Assembly (NCBI GenBank): GCA_017427985.1
Contig: JAFRRS010000023.1
Location: 310,001-374,000, forward strand
Direction of reading: 5' to 3'
Source of the DNA: Bacteroidales bacterium
Lineage (GTDB): Bacteria > Bacteroidota > Bacteroidia > Bacteroidales > F082
Length of the DNA: 64,000 bases
The position numbers and the translations under genes are program-made. The notes below the pieces were generated by a model. That model saw nothing but the letters and a program-made list of their open reading frames with translations, was not told the DNA's origin and searched no databases. Shown in pieces: positions 55,089-62,867 of the stretch. Position 1 is the stretch's first letter; the number at the start of each line of letters is the position of its first letter.

Positions 55089-55571
55089 TTTCACCTCGAT
55101 TTTGTTGACACAGTATTGAACGTGTTTGTTGTTGGCTTTAATTCCAATCGTTAACTTGACTTTGAAATTCAAACAAGATTGTTTGTCATTTATAAAATCA
55201 TAATACAAAATCGCCATATTTCTATAACCATTATAAGACTGAGTACCTGTTTTAATACGATCATAAATAGGCTTGCTTTCATCCCCTGTTGCTTTTGCAA
55301 CAATCTTTTCCAAATGCTTAACGGCATACGTTGACTGCCAGTTTTTCGATGCCGTGTTAATGGTTTTCTTGTCGCTTTCGTTTTCAACGATAAAAATGTC
55401 CACACCAAGGTACTCGTTGAAAATCCTGTTGATTTTCCCTTCACGCTGGAGTTTTTTCCAAAGAATTGAATAATAATGCCTTATCAGCTCTATTCTTTCG
55501 CTGCTACGATGTTTTGCCGTTGGTATTCCGGATATATATTCCGGCAAAGTGTTATTATATAAAGGTGTCAT
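55086..55571 (-). CDS. Hypothetical protein
   Basis: The ATG at 55571 gives 161 residues; an upstream TTG reading would begin in the TATTTTTG promoter box near 55596-55603. No family is recognised. It is a basic, Lys/Asn-rich soluble protein without a signal peptide. The second half (KHLEKIVAKATGDESKPIYD ... YRNMAILYYDFINDKQSCLNFK) suggests a small beta-rich domain of the kind found in accessory-region proteins. It stands alone on the minus strand between the rel gene and AT-rich accessory genes, a likely acquired region. Confidence 0.65.
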   Translation of the reverse strand: MTPLYNNTLPEYISGIPTAKHRSSERIELIRHYYSILWKKLQREGKINRIFNEYLGVDIFIVENESDKKTINTASKNWQSTYAVKHLEKIVAKATGDESKPIYDRIKTGTQSYNGYRNMAILYYDFINDKQSCLNFKVKLTIGIKANNKHVQYCVNKIEVK

Positions 55572-55623
55572 ATTTGATGTTTTTGATATTTTGTGCAAAA
55601 ATAGGGATTTTTTAATATTTTGC

Positions 55624-55652
55624 TTGATTTTTCATAAAAAATTGTAATTTTG
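55624..55652 (+). promoter_or_regulatory. Promoter of the DUF4160/DUF2442-like pair
   Basis: TTG (55624-55626), an 18-base spacer and TAATTTTG (55645-55652) lie upstream of the ATG at 55679. Confidence 0.65.
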
Positions 55653-55678
55653 CAAACGGAATTCAAAAATTAGGATTT

Positions 55679-55981
55679 ATGGGAAAACTGGCATTTATAT
55701 TATGCTTTATTCTGTCGGTATATCCGGCTGACAAATACGAGAACCGACGACACATCCATGTCGTGAGGCGCGGAAGGAAAAAATCGCATAAAGGCGACAC
55801 CGTTGCAAAAATCTGGATTGAGGAAAACGGTGAAAAAAACATTGAAATCGCATGGTCATTGCTGTCATCGGAAGAAGAAAAAATGGTAGTTAAAGCTATC
55901 AACGATTATTGGAAAGAGCTGAACGAACGCATTGATGATGTCTTCAAAGGGAAAAAAGTTCAAATTATTAAAATAAAATGA
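55679..55981 (+). CDS. DUF4160-like small protein
   Basis: This is a 100-residue basic protein. HIHVVRRGRKKSHKGDTVAKIW followed by EIAWSLLSSEEEKMVVKAI resembles DUF4160, whose members have a PPHIHV-like motif, an acidic beta strand and a helical end. DUF4160 and DUF2442 genes are commonly adjacent and have been proposed as a toxin-antitoxin-like pair. The next gene, 1 base away, is DUF2442-like, which strengthens the call. The N-terminus is hydrophobic (LAFILCFILSVYPA) and may be part of the fold rather than a signal. Confidence 0.55.
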   Translation: MGKLAFILCFILSVYPADKYENRRHIHVVRRGRKKSHKGDTVAKIWIEENGEKNIEIAWSLLSSEEEKMVVKAINDYWKELNERIDDVFKGKKVQIIKIK

Positions 55982-55982
55982 T

Positions 55983-56222
55983 ATGTGCAAATTTAAAGAC
56001 ACCGACCTTGGTATAAAAAAACTCGACTTTGGAATGAAACGCGGGATGATGGCGGTTTATCTCACCGACGGCCGTATCGTCATGGTGCCCGTATCAATGT
56101 TCCCTGATATTAAACGCCTAAGCCGTTCGCAACGCGAAGATTATATGATTATGGATGAGCAATACTTCTCATTTGAGGCGACCAGCAGAATATTTTCTGT
56201 TAAAGACGTTTTAAAATATTAG
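55983..56222 (+). CDS. DUF2442 family protein
   Basis: This is a 79-residue protein with the DUF2442 core: MMAVYLTDGRIVMVPVSMFPDIKRLSRSQRED, then a short conserved C-terminal FEATSRIFSVKDVL. It is tightly coupled (1-base gap) to the DUF4160-like gene and shares its promoter. Function is unproven; such pairs are treated as candidate toxin-antitoxin or stress modules. Confidence 0.7.
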   Translation: MCKFKDTDLGIKKLDFGMKRGMMAVYLTDGRIVMVPVSMFPDIKRLSRSQREDYMIMDEQYFSFEATSRIFSVKDVLKY

Positions 56223-56240
56223 GACTTGGAAAATAATATG

Positions 56241-56339
56241 TATCTTTGCAGCGTAAAAAGTGCCGGCGTATGTCCTCGTCACTGCGCATTGCACTCTAAA
56301 AGGCGCAAATCGGGTTTCATCCTTTGACGGTGAAACCCG
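56241..56339 (+). other. Orphan promoter followed by a hairpin (possible small RNA or relic)
   Basis: TATCTTTG (56241-56248) has no ORF behind it. About 70 bases later is a hairpin CGGGTTTCA / TGAAACCCG (56311-56339) with an 11-base loop TCCTTTGACGG. A near copy of this hairpin follows the toxin-antitoxin genes at 57328. It could be a short RNA or the remnant of an earlier gene insertion. Confidence 0.4.
56311..56339. repeat. Hairpin repeat flanking the toxin-antitoxin pair, left copy
   Basis: A 9-bp perfect stem with loop TCCTTTGACGG. The right copy at 57328-57356 has the same loop and a partly degraded stem. Confidence 0.7.
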
Positions 56340-56392
56340 GTGTTTCTTAAAGAATTATCTTCAATTATTTTTAAAAATTTTACAACTTTTGG

Positions 56393-56421
56393 TTGTACAA
56401 TTAAAAATTGTATTATCTTTG
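56393..56421 (+). promoter_or_regulatory. Toxin-antitoxin promoter with palindromic operator
   Basis: TTG (56393-56395), an 18-base spacer and TATCTTTG (56414-56421) form the promoter. The spacer contains a 7-3-7 palindrome TACAATT-AAA-AATTGTA (56396-56412), ideally placed for repression by the HTH protein encoded downstream. An ACAAC/GTTGT repeat lies just upstream. Confidence 0.65.
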
Positions 56422-56441
56422 CAGCACAAAAACTAAATGAT

Positions 56442-56990
56442 ATGACATTTGATAGGATTTTAGGAAATGACACATTGTGGGCAGTGAGATACGACAATGA
56501 AGAAGACAATTCATTGAGGAAAGTTTTTAACCAATGGAATGACCCTGAATGGCTATGGGATTTTTTTGAAAAAAACATTTCTGATTTGGAGTCGTATTTT
56601 AAAATAACTGATTTAGGACAAGCCATTTACGACACAATAAGCGACAGCGACGAATTGGAATGCCTGATACTTGACATCTCTCCAGAAGCCAATCTTGACA
56701 AATACTTCCGACCATTGGAAAACAATAGGACTGCCGACATGACGCTTGGAAAAGAGAAAGCCAAAACCGAACAGAGAAACAGACACGCATCTTGGCTGCG
56801 ACTGTACGCCATAAAACTAGAACCCGGCTGTTACATCATAACAGGTGGAGCGATAAAACTTACGCGCACAATGCAGGAAAGAGAGCATACATTGCAAGAA
56901 CTAAAAAAGATGGAATATGTACGAAACCTTTTAATCGAACAGGGTGTTATAGACGTTGCCGGATTTGTAGAATACACTAATGAAATATAA
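56442..56990 (+). CDS. Putative toxin of a toxin-antitoxin-like pair
   Basis: The ATG at 56442, 20 bases behind the promoter box, gives 182 residues; an upstream reading starts inside the promoter region. The C-terminal half has HASWLRLYAIKLEPGCYIITGGAIKLT, reminiscent of RelE/HigB-type small toxins, with a helical tail. The N-terminal half is acidic and unlike known RelE proteins, so this is a long variant. It is followed by an HTH protein in the toxin-first HigBA order. Toxicity is inferred. Confidence 0.55.
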   Translation: MTFDRILGNDTLWAVRYDNEEDNSLRKVFNQWNDPEWLWDFFEKNISDLESYFKITDLGQAIYDTISDSDELECLILDISPEANLDKYFRPLENNRTADMTLGKEKAKTEQRNRHASWLRLYAIKLEPGCYIITGGAIKLTRTMQEREHTLQELKKMEYVRNLLIEQGVIDVAGFVEYTNEI

Positions 56991-57006
56991 TACCGGAGGA
57001 AACAAA

Positions 57007-57303
57007 ATGAAACAAAAGAGCATCAATTATCTGGAGAACCGCCAAAGTAAAACACCTTCAAAATGGAGAGATGAAGCGGAGTGGCGACGAGAGAACAAGG
57101 CATGGCTGCGCCACTCTCAACATATCGCAGTGGTTGTGCTTTCATATATGAAACGAGAAAAAATAACGCAAAGTATTATGGCAGAACGACTTAACTGCAC
57201 ACAACAATATGTGTCAAAAATTCTTCATGGTTCGGAAAACATGTCTCTTGAAACTCTAACAAAATTGGAAATGGTAACAGGTGTACAATTGATTGTTTCA
57301 TAA
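57007..57303 (+). CDS. XRE-type HTH protein, putative antitoxin/repressor
   Basis: From the ATG at 57007 (preceded by GGAGG at 56996, a rare clear Shine-Dalgarno here) it is 98 residues. The C-terminal helix-turn-helix is KITQSIMAERLNCTQQYVSK followed by ILHGSENMSLETLTKLEMVTG. It is 16 bases downstream of the putative toxin. It is expected to neutralise the toxin and repress the shared promoter through the palindrome at 56396. Confidence 0.75.
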   Translation: MKQKSINYLENRQSKTPSKWRDEAEWRRENKAWLRHSQHIAVVVLSYMKREKITQSIMAERLNCTQQYVSKILHGSENMSLETLTKLEMVTGVQLIVS

Positions 57304-57613
57304 GCCATCAAACAGATAATGTATAATCGAGTTTCATCCTTTGACGGTTAAACCCGAATTTTTTTGCACCTCAAAAATTTTTGAAATTTTTTGTCGAGGG
57401 TTTTGGAAAAAAACTTATTTTTGCATGGATTTTGAGGGGTTGAGGGATTAATTTGTAATTTATTGACATTCATTGCTTTATGCAGGGATAGGTTTGCAGG
57501 AGATGTAAAATTTTTTCACATCAGGGATGATTTTACACATACAGGAATGGCATGATGCAATTCTTCGGCTCGAAAAAATTACAGAAAAACAACAACTAAA
57601 TAATATAAAAACA
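57304..57613. other. AT-rich intergenic region before the LRR surface gene
   Basis: It contains the right-hand hairpin repeat (57328-57356) and a TATTTTTG promoter box at 57416-57423 with TTG/TTTG sequences upstream. A leader of about 185 bases runs to the ATG at 57614. No ORF or known RNA motif is seen in the leader. Confidence 0.6.
57328..57356. repeat. Hairpin repeat flanking the toxin-antitoxin pair, right copy
   Basis: Shares GTTTCATCCTTTGACGGT and AAACCCG with the left copy at 56311. The stem carries mismatches and is followed by a T run, so it may terminate the toxin-antitoxin transcript. Confidence 0.7.
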
Positions 57614-60600
57614 ATGACAAAAAATTTATTTTTCAGAAGAGCCATGCTCCTCTTGATTTTAGCTATTATGTGGGGGGGGTGATTTGATGGCAGCTATTGA
57701 CATTACAGATGATACCCAACACCTTTATTACACCATAACAAGTGATACTGAAGGAAATCGCACTGTAAAAGTAACCTATCCTAATACGGGCGCGTATAGT
57801 GGTGGCGCTGCATATAATAATTTCACTAAACCATCTGGAGAAATTGTTATACCAAGCACGGTTGAAAAAGATGACAAAGAATATACAGTGACATTAATTG
57901 ATAAATGGGCATTTTATAGTTGTTCGGGAATAACTACCATAACAATACCCAATTCTATCACATCGATTGGACAATCTGCCACTGCCAATGGATACTCATT
58001 TTACGGTTGTAGTGGATTAACTAATGTTATTTTTGGAAATACAAGCACTGTTTCTATAATCGGTTATGGTTCTTTTTATGGTTGTTCAAATATTGTATCG
58101 TTTTCTGTGCCAAGCAGTGTTACTGTTATTGGAACTTCTGCTTTTCAAAATTGCACAAGTCTTGCCTCAATAACGATACCAACAAGTGTTACGTCGATAA
58201 ACCAAAATGCTTTCCAGGGTTGCACAAGTCTTACTACTTTGCCAATACCATCAACAGTGACAACTATCAACCAAAGTACTTTTGAAGGTTGTACCGGTCT
58301 TATTTCTATAACAATACCATCAACAGTGACAACTATCAACCAATCTGCTTTCAAAGGATGTACCAATTTGGAATCAATTACATTTGAATCTGGAGCAACC
58401 GGTATAAGTAGACTTAACACCTCAACTTTTGAAGGATGTTCAAGCCTAACAACAGTTACATTCTCTAATAACAAATTAACAACCATTTATAGCGATGTAT
58501 TTAAAAACTGTACATCGCTCACAACAATAACAATACCTGCAAGTGTTACAAGTATTACAGCAAATCCGTTCTACGGATGTTCCTCATTAAATGAAATAAT
58601 AGTTGACGATGAGAATACAACTTTTAACTCAGGGAATGGAGCTAATTGTATTATTAACAAATCAAACTATTTAGTAATCGGATGCAATGGTACAGTAATA
58701 CCCGCAACGACAACTCAAATATCAAACAAAGCTTTTTATGGATGTAATGGGCTTACTGCCATAACAATACCATCAAATATAACATCTATAGGGACAAGCG
58801 CGTTTCAAGATTGTTCAAGTCTAACTAGCATCACAATACCATCTTCTGTAAGATATTATAACACAAGTATGTTTGAAGGGTGTACAAGTTTAGAAAGCGT
58901 AATAATCAGTCCATCGTCAGCAACAATAATATCTAGCAATGCTTTTAAGGGATGTACACGTCTAACAAGTATTATTATTCCATCAAATATAACAACTATT
59001 AACAATAGTGCTTTTGAAAGCACAGGACTAACATCTATAACAATACCATCTACCGTAACAAGTATAGCAGCAAAAGCTTTTTATAGTTGCAAAAGTCTTG
59101 CTACAGTAACAATAATTGGTGATAATACAGCATTAAGTGGCACACAGGTCTTTTATGAAAGTTATTCAAGTATTATTAAAGGTTTAGTTATATATGTACC
59201 ATCAAATAAGATTGATTATTACAAAGGCGCAGCAAACTGGTCAACGTATACTAGTATCATTGACAATATTGGTATATATGTTTATAATACAGTGGGAGAT
59301 TGGACAACAGATGCTAATTGGAGTACCGCTCCACACGATAATGACAACGTGTATATCAATGCCAACTGCACAATACCAACAAGTTCTAACATAGTTGTCA
59401 CCAACATGTATATTTCCAGTGGTGTTAGCTTAACTATCAATGATGGAGCCTCTATTTCAGCTACAAGAATTACCAGTGATGGAAACACATCATCTTTGGT
59501 AATCGCTGACGGCGGTCAGCTCATCTGTAACTCCTCGGTGGCAGCAACAGTGGAGAAGGACATCACAGCTTCGACAGCAAAATCAGGCGAAGGGTGGTAT
59601 ACCATCGCTTCATCAGTGAACAACCCTGCCATAACATCGGGCACCAACCTCACAGATGGAACTTACGACCTCTATCGCTTCGAAGAATCGGAACAGGAAA
59701 AACCATGGGAGAACTACAAAGCCCATTCAAGCACCGATTTCACAACCCTTGAAAACGGCCGCGGATACCTCTATCGTAACGGTGCCAGCAAAACTCTCAG
59801 CTTCACTGGCAACACCAACGTCGGTGATGTGAGCTGCAGCGTGTCAAACTCTGGCGGTGACTTTGCGGGCTTCAACCTCATCGGCAACCCTTATCCGCAT
59901 AATATCTATAAAGGTGCAGGCACCGCAATACCGAACTCGGTGACAAGCGGCTACGAACTCGCGACAGGATTCCACACCCTGACAAACGAAGGCGCATGGT
60001 CGACAGGAACTGACAACAGCACCGCTATTCTCCCGGGACAAGGCATCATGGTTGAAGCTACAAAAGCAGGAACACTCACTATTTTAGACAAGACTTCAAG
60101 CAGCGGCTCGAAATACAACAGCGAATACATCAGATTCACGGTGGAGAACGCGGAATATTCGGACGATGCCTACGCATGGTTCGACAAAGGCTACGGTCTG
60201 CACAAGATAGACCACCGCAACCCTGTCATTCCGATGCTCTACATCCCGCAGGACGGCGAGGACTACTCCATCGCCATCATGAAGGACAACACCGAGGCGT
60301 TCGGCTTGAACTTCAAGGCTAACACCACAGGCTCATACACCTTGAAATACAAGTCTAACGGCAACTTCGACTATCTCCACGTGATAGACCGCATGACTGG
60401 CGAGGACATCGACATGCTTCTCGACGGCGAGTACAGCTTCGTTGGCTCGACACAGGACGACGAGGCGCGCTTCATCGTGAAACTCGCCTACAAACCCAAC
60501 TACGGCAGCAGCGACGAGACGGTGTTCGCCTACCAGAGCGGCAGCGAGATTCTCGTGAGTGGCGAAGGCGAGCTCCAGATTTTCGACGTGACCGGAAGAA

Positions 60601-60716
60601 TCGTTTCAACAGAGACGATAAACGGAGTGAAGGCGGTGAGCGTGCCGGCACAGGGCGTTTACGTGTTCAGGTTAGTGGGCGAGAACGTGAAGACACAGAA
60701 AATCGTGGTGAGATAA
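57614..60716 (+). CDS. BspA-like leucine-rich-repeat T9SS surface protein with poly-G frameshift in the signal peptide
   Basis: The ATG at 57614 begins a strong signal peptide (TKNLFFRRAMLLLILAIMW) but stops at TGA 57680-57682 after a run of eight G (57672-57679). With seven G the frame continues as WGGDLMAAIDITDDT into the long frame open from 57684 to 60716. As printed, only a ~1010-residue product without a signal peptide could be made. About 16 BspA-type (LRR_5) repeats, each like FxGCTSLTSITIPSSVT, cover residues ~70-520 of the open frame. A conserved beta-rich region follows, then a T9SS sorting tail (ELQIFDVTGRIVS ... KTQKIVVR). The repeat part is clearly more AT-rich than the C-terminal part, suggesting mosaic origin. 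Confidence 0.85.
57672..57679 (+). repeat. Poly-G tract (8 G) in the signal-peptide coding region
   Basis: A homopolymer of eight G exactly where the reading frame breaks. Seven or ten G would join the signal peptide to the body of the surface protein. Confidence 0.9.
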
Positions 60717-60960
60717 TGTGCCGCGATGCGGAATGTGCCGCCTGACGGCGGAATGTGAAGCCTGACGGCGGAATGTGCCGCGATGCGGAATGTGCCGCCT
60801 GACGGCGGGATGTGCGGTCTTCGACCGAATGAGGCGAAGCCTCCATATTCCCGAACGTAGTGAGGGCACATTTCACGAAGTGACACATTTCACGAAGTGA
60901 CACATTTCACGAAGTGAATCACATTCTGCGAAGCAGCAAATTTTGCGAAGCAACAAATAT
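60717..60960. repeat. Array of short hairpins separated by AATGTG / CACATT
   Basis: About a dozen short stem-loops follow each other: CCGC-gat-GCGG (twice), CCGCC-tga-CGGCGG (twice), GCC-tgac-GGC, CGGTC-ttc-GACCG, GGC-gaa-GCC, CAC-gaa-GTG (three times) and TGC-gaa-GCA (twice; one as TTGCgaaGCAA). Left of about 60830 they are separated by AATGTG, and right of about 60860 by its complement CACATT, so the array as a whole is an inverted arrangement. GCGAAGC is a known very stable DNA mini-hairpin. Confidence 0.8.
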
Positions 60961-60984
60961 TGACAATTTAAAAAAACAGATACA

Positions 60985-61248
60985 ATGAGAAAAACATTAT
61001 TAACATTGGTGATTGTGATGACATTCAGTCTTTGTGCAAGTGCACAGAGTGACGGTTTCTTCAAGAACTACAGAAATGACGGTTACAGCGACCGCGGTGG
61101 TGTTACAAGCGACCCGTTGATGCCTAATCTGCCTGGCGGTAGCGTGGGAGAATACACCTCCGACCAGGGTGCTCCACTCGGCAGCGGTTTGCTGGTGCTC
61201 ACCGCCCTCGGAGCAGGATACGCAGTGGCACGCAGAAGACAGAAATAA
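60985..61248 (+). CDS. Small secreted/membrane protein with C-terminal anchor-like tail
   Basis: This is an 87-residue protein with a signal peptide (RKTLLTLVIVMTFSLCASAQ), a Gly/Asp/Asn-rich middle, and a C-terminal APLGSGLLVLTALGAGYAVA helix followed by RRRQK. The three-part tail (short motif, hydrophobic helix, basic end) resembles C-terminal sorting or membrane-anchor signals such as PEP-CTERM-like tails, but I see no exosortase in the window. It lies between the LRR surface protein and two T9SS proteins. Function is unknown. Confidence 0.7.
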   Translation: MRKTLLTLVIVMTFSLCASAQSDGFFKNYRNDGYSDRGGVTSDPLMPNLPGGSVGEYTSDQGAPLGSGLLVLTALGAGYAVARRRQK

Positions 61249-61277
61249 CGGATTATTTAAATAGCATATCCAACATC

Positions 61278-62834
61278 ATGAAGAAAACCATATTTCTTAT
61301 TGTGTCACTGTTTCTGATGGTGGCGGCAAACGCCCAAGACTGGACTTTTGTCAATTCGTTTACCACCTCTACTGGCCGTCAGCACGCTGTGGTCTACGAC
61401 GGCGAGAACATCTACACCGCCGCATGGGGCAAGTCGTCGACAGTGGCGTACATGTTCTACAAGTACGACCTTGACGGCAACCTCCTCGACGAGTTCGACA
61501 TCCCCGGAATCAACGATATAAATTACGTGCGTGACATGACGTACGACGGCACATATTTCTACGGCTGCGACGGAAGCACTGGCAACATCTGGTGCCTCGA
61601 CCTGCACAACAAGGTCGTGATAGGCTCCATTCAGACCAGTTATCCTGAGCTTCGCTGCTGCACCTACGACCCTGTTTATGACGCTTTCTGGGTAAACGGC
61701 AACAACACAGGCAGCCAGCCCAACCTTTATCTCGACATGCATCTTGTGAATCGCAGCGGCGTGGTGCTCAAATCGGCTTCGACGCATCCTCTCGGAGGCC
61801 ACACGGTGAAGGGAACAGGCTATTTCACCGATGAATACGGCGTGGCACACATCTATATCCACGCTGTGGAGGGCTTCACCGCCCATGTGTTCGACTATGT
61901 TATCGAGTCAGACAGCATGGATCCCAACTACATCTTCGACATGGGACAGACACCAGGCTATTCAATAGCAGGCAGCGCAGGCGCCGCATACATTGGCGAA
62001 GTCAACGGCTCACAGTATTTCTTCGGCGACATCGACCAGAGTCCCAACCTCATCGGCATCTATGCCCTTGGCGAGTACGAGCCTGTAGTCCCCACCCCAC
62101 CGGAGGGCGATATTTTCTTTGACTTCAACGACGGCATCATGCGTTGGACCACCATCGACGCCGACGGCGACGGATACTGCTGGGAGACACGCCAGAACTG
62201 GGGCGACGAGAACAACAGATTCAGCCTCACATCGGCATCGTACGACGACTTGACACAGACAGCACTCTTCCCCGACAACTATTTAGTGACACCATATAAA
62301 CTTGACTGCGAGCAGATAACATTCATCGCCCAGGCACAGGACGCGAATCATCCGGCAGAGCATTTCGGAGTGGCTGTCTCAACGACAGGCAACACCGACG
62401 AGAGCGACTTCACCATCATCTGGGAAGCCGATATGACCGCCAAGGTTGCTGGCAACTGGCATGCATACGATGTCGACCTCAGAGAATACCAGGGACAGGA
62501 CATCTACATTGCTATCGTCCATTTCAACTGCACCGACCAGTTCATGCTCAACATCGACGACATCACGCTTCACAGACAGTTTGACGGCATGAGCGAGAAC
62601 GGCGCGAAGATGTTCAGAACATATCCTAACCCTGTGAGCGACATTGTTATGATTGAGAGCGCAACGAGCGTCAACAGATATGAGATTTACGATGTTAAAG
62701 GTGCAGTTGTAAGAAGCGAAGCTGTTGATTCCAACTCATTCGAAATCAACGTCAACGGACTGCCTTCAGGCATCTATTTCATCAAGACAGTTTCGGAAGG
62801 GATGACTCAGACGAAGAGATTCATAAAGAAATAA
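61278..62834 (+). CDS. T9SS cargo protein with choice-of-anchor-J-like domain (paralogue 1)
   Basis: This is a 518-residue protein with a signal peptide (KKTIFLIVSLFLMVAANAQ). Residues ~20-265 contain repeated beta strands (GRQHAVVYDGENIYTAAWGK; DGTYFYGCDGSTGNIWCLD) suggestive of a propeller-like domain. Residues ~275-430 are a choice-of-anchor-J-like jelly roll (GDIFFDFNDGIMRWTTIDAD). The end (FRTYPNPVSDIVMIES ... GLPSGIYFIKTVSEG) is a T9SS type A sorting domain. It is a close tandem paralogue of the next gene. Its role on the surface is unknown. Confidence 0.85.
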   Translation: MKKTIFLIVSLFLMVAANAQDWTFVNSFTTSTGRQHAVVYDGENIYTAAWGKSSTVAYMFYKYDLDGNLLDEFDIPGINDINYVRDMTYDGTYFYGCDGSTGNIWCLDLHNKVVIGSIQTSYPELRCCTYDPVYDAFWVNGNNTGSQPNLYLDMHLVNRSGVVLKSASTHPLGGHTVKGTGYFTDEYGVAHIYIHAVEGFTAHVFDYVIESDSMDPNYIFDMGQTPGYSIAGSAGAAYIGEVNGSQYFFGDIDQSPNLIGIYALGEYEPVVPTPPEGDIFFDFNDGIMRWTTIDADGDGYCWETRQNWGDENNRFSLTSASYDDLTQTALFPDNYLVTPYKLDCEQITFIAQAQDANHPAEHFGVAVSTTGNTDESDFTIIWEADMTAKVAGNWHAYDVDLREYQGQDIYIAIVHFNCTDQFMLNIDDITLHRQFDGMSENGAKMFRTYPNPVSDIVMIESATSVNRYEIYDVKGAVVRSEAVDSNSFEINVNGLPSGIYFIKTVSEGMTQTKRFIKK

Positions 62835-62867
62835 CAACAATTATTAACACATAACTAATTAAACAAC

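Noticed and set aside
56311..57356. Hairpins around the toxin-antitoxin pair as integron attC sites
   Set aside because: They lack the RYYYAAC and GTTRRRY boxes required at attC ends, and no integrase is visible in the window.
60717..60960. CRISPR-like array
   Set aside because: The units are short palindromes with constant hexamer spacers and no unique 30-40-base spacers, and no cas genes are nearby.
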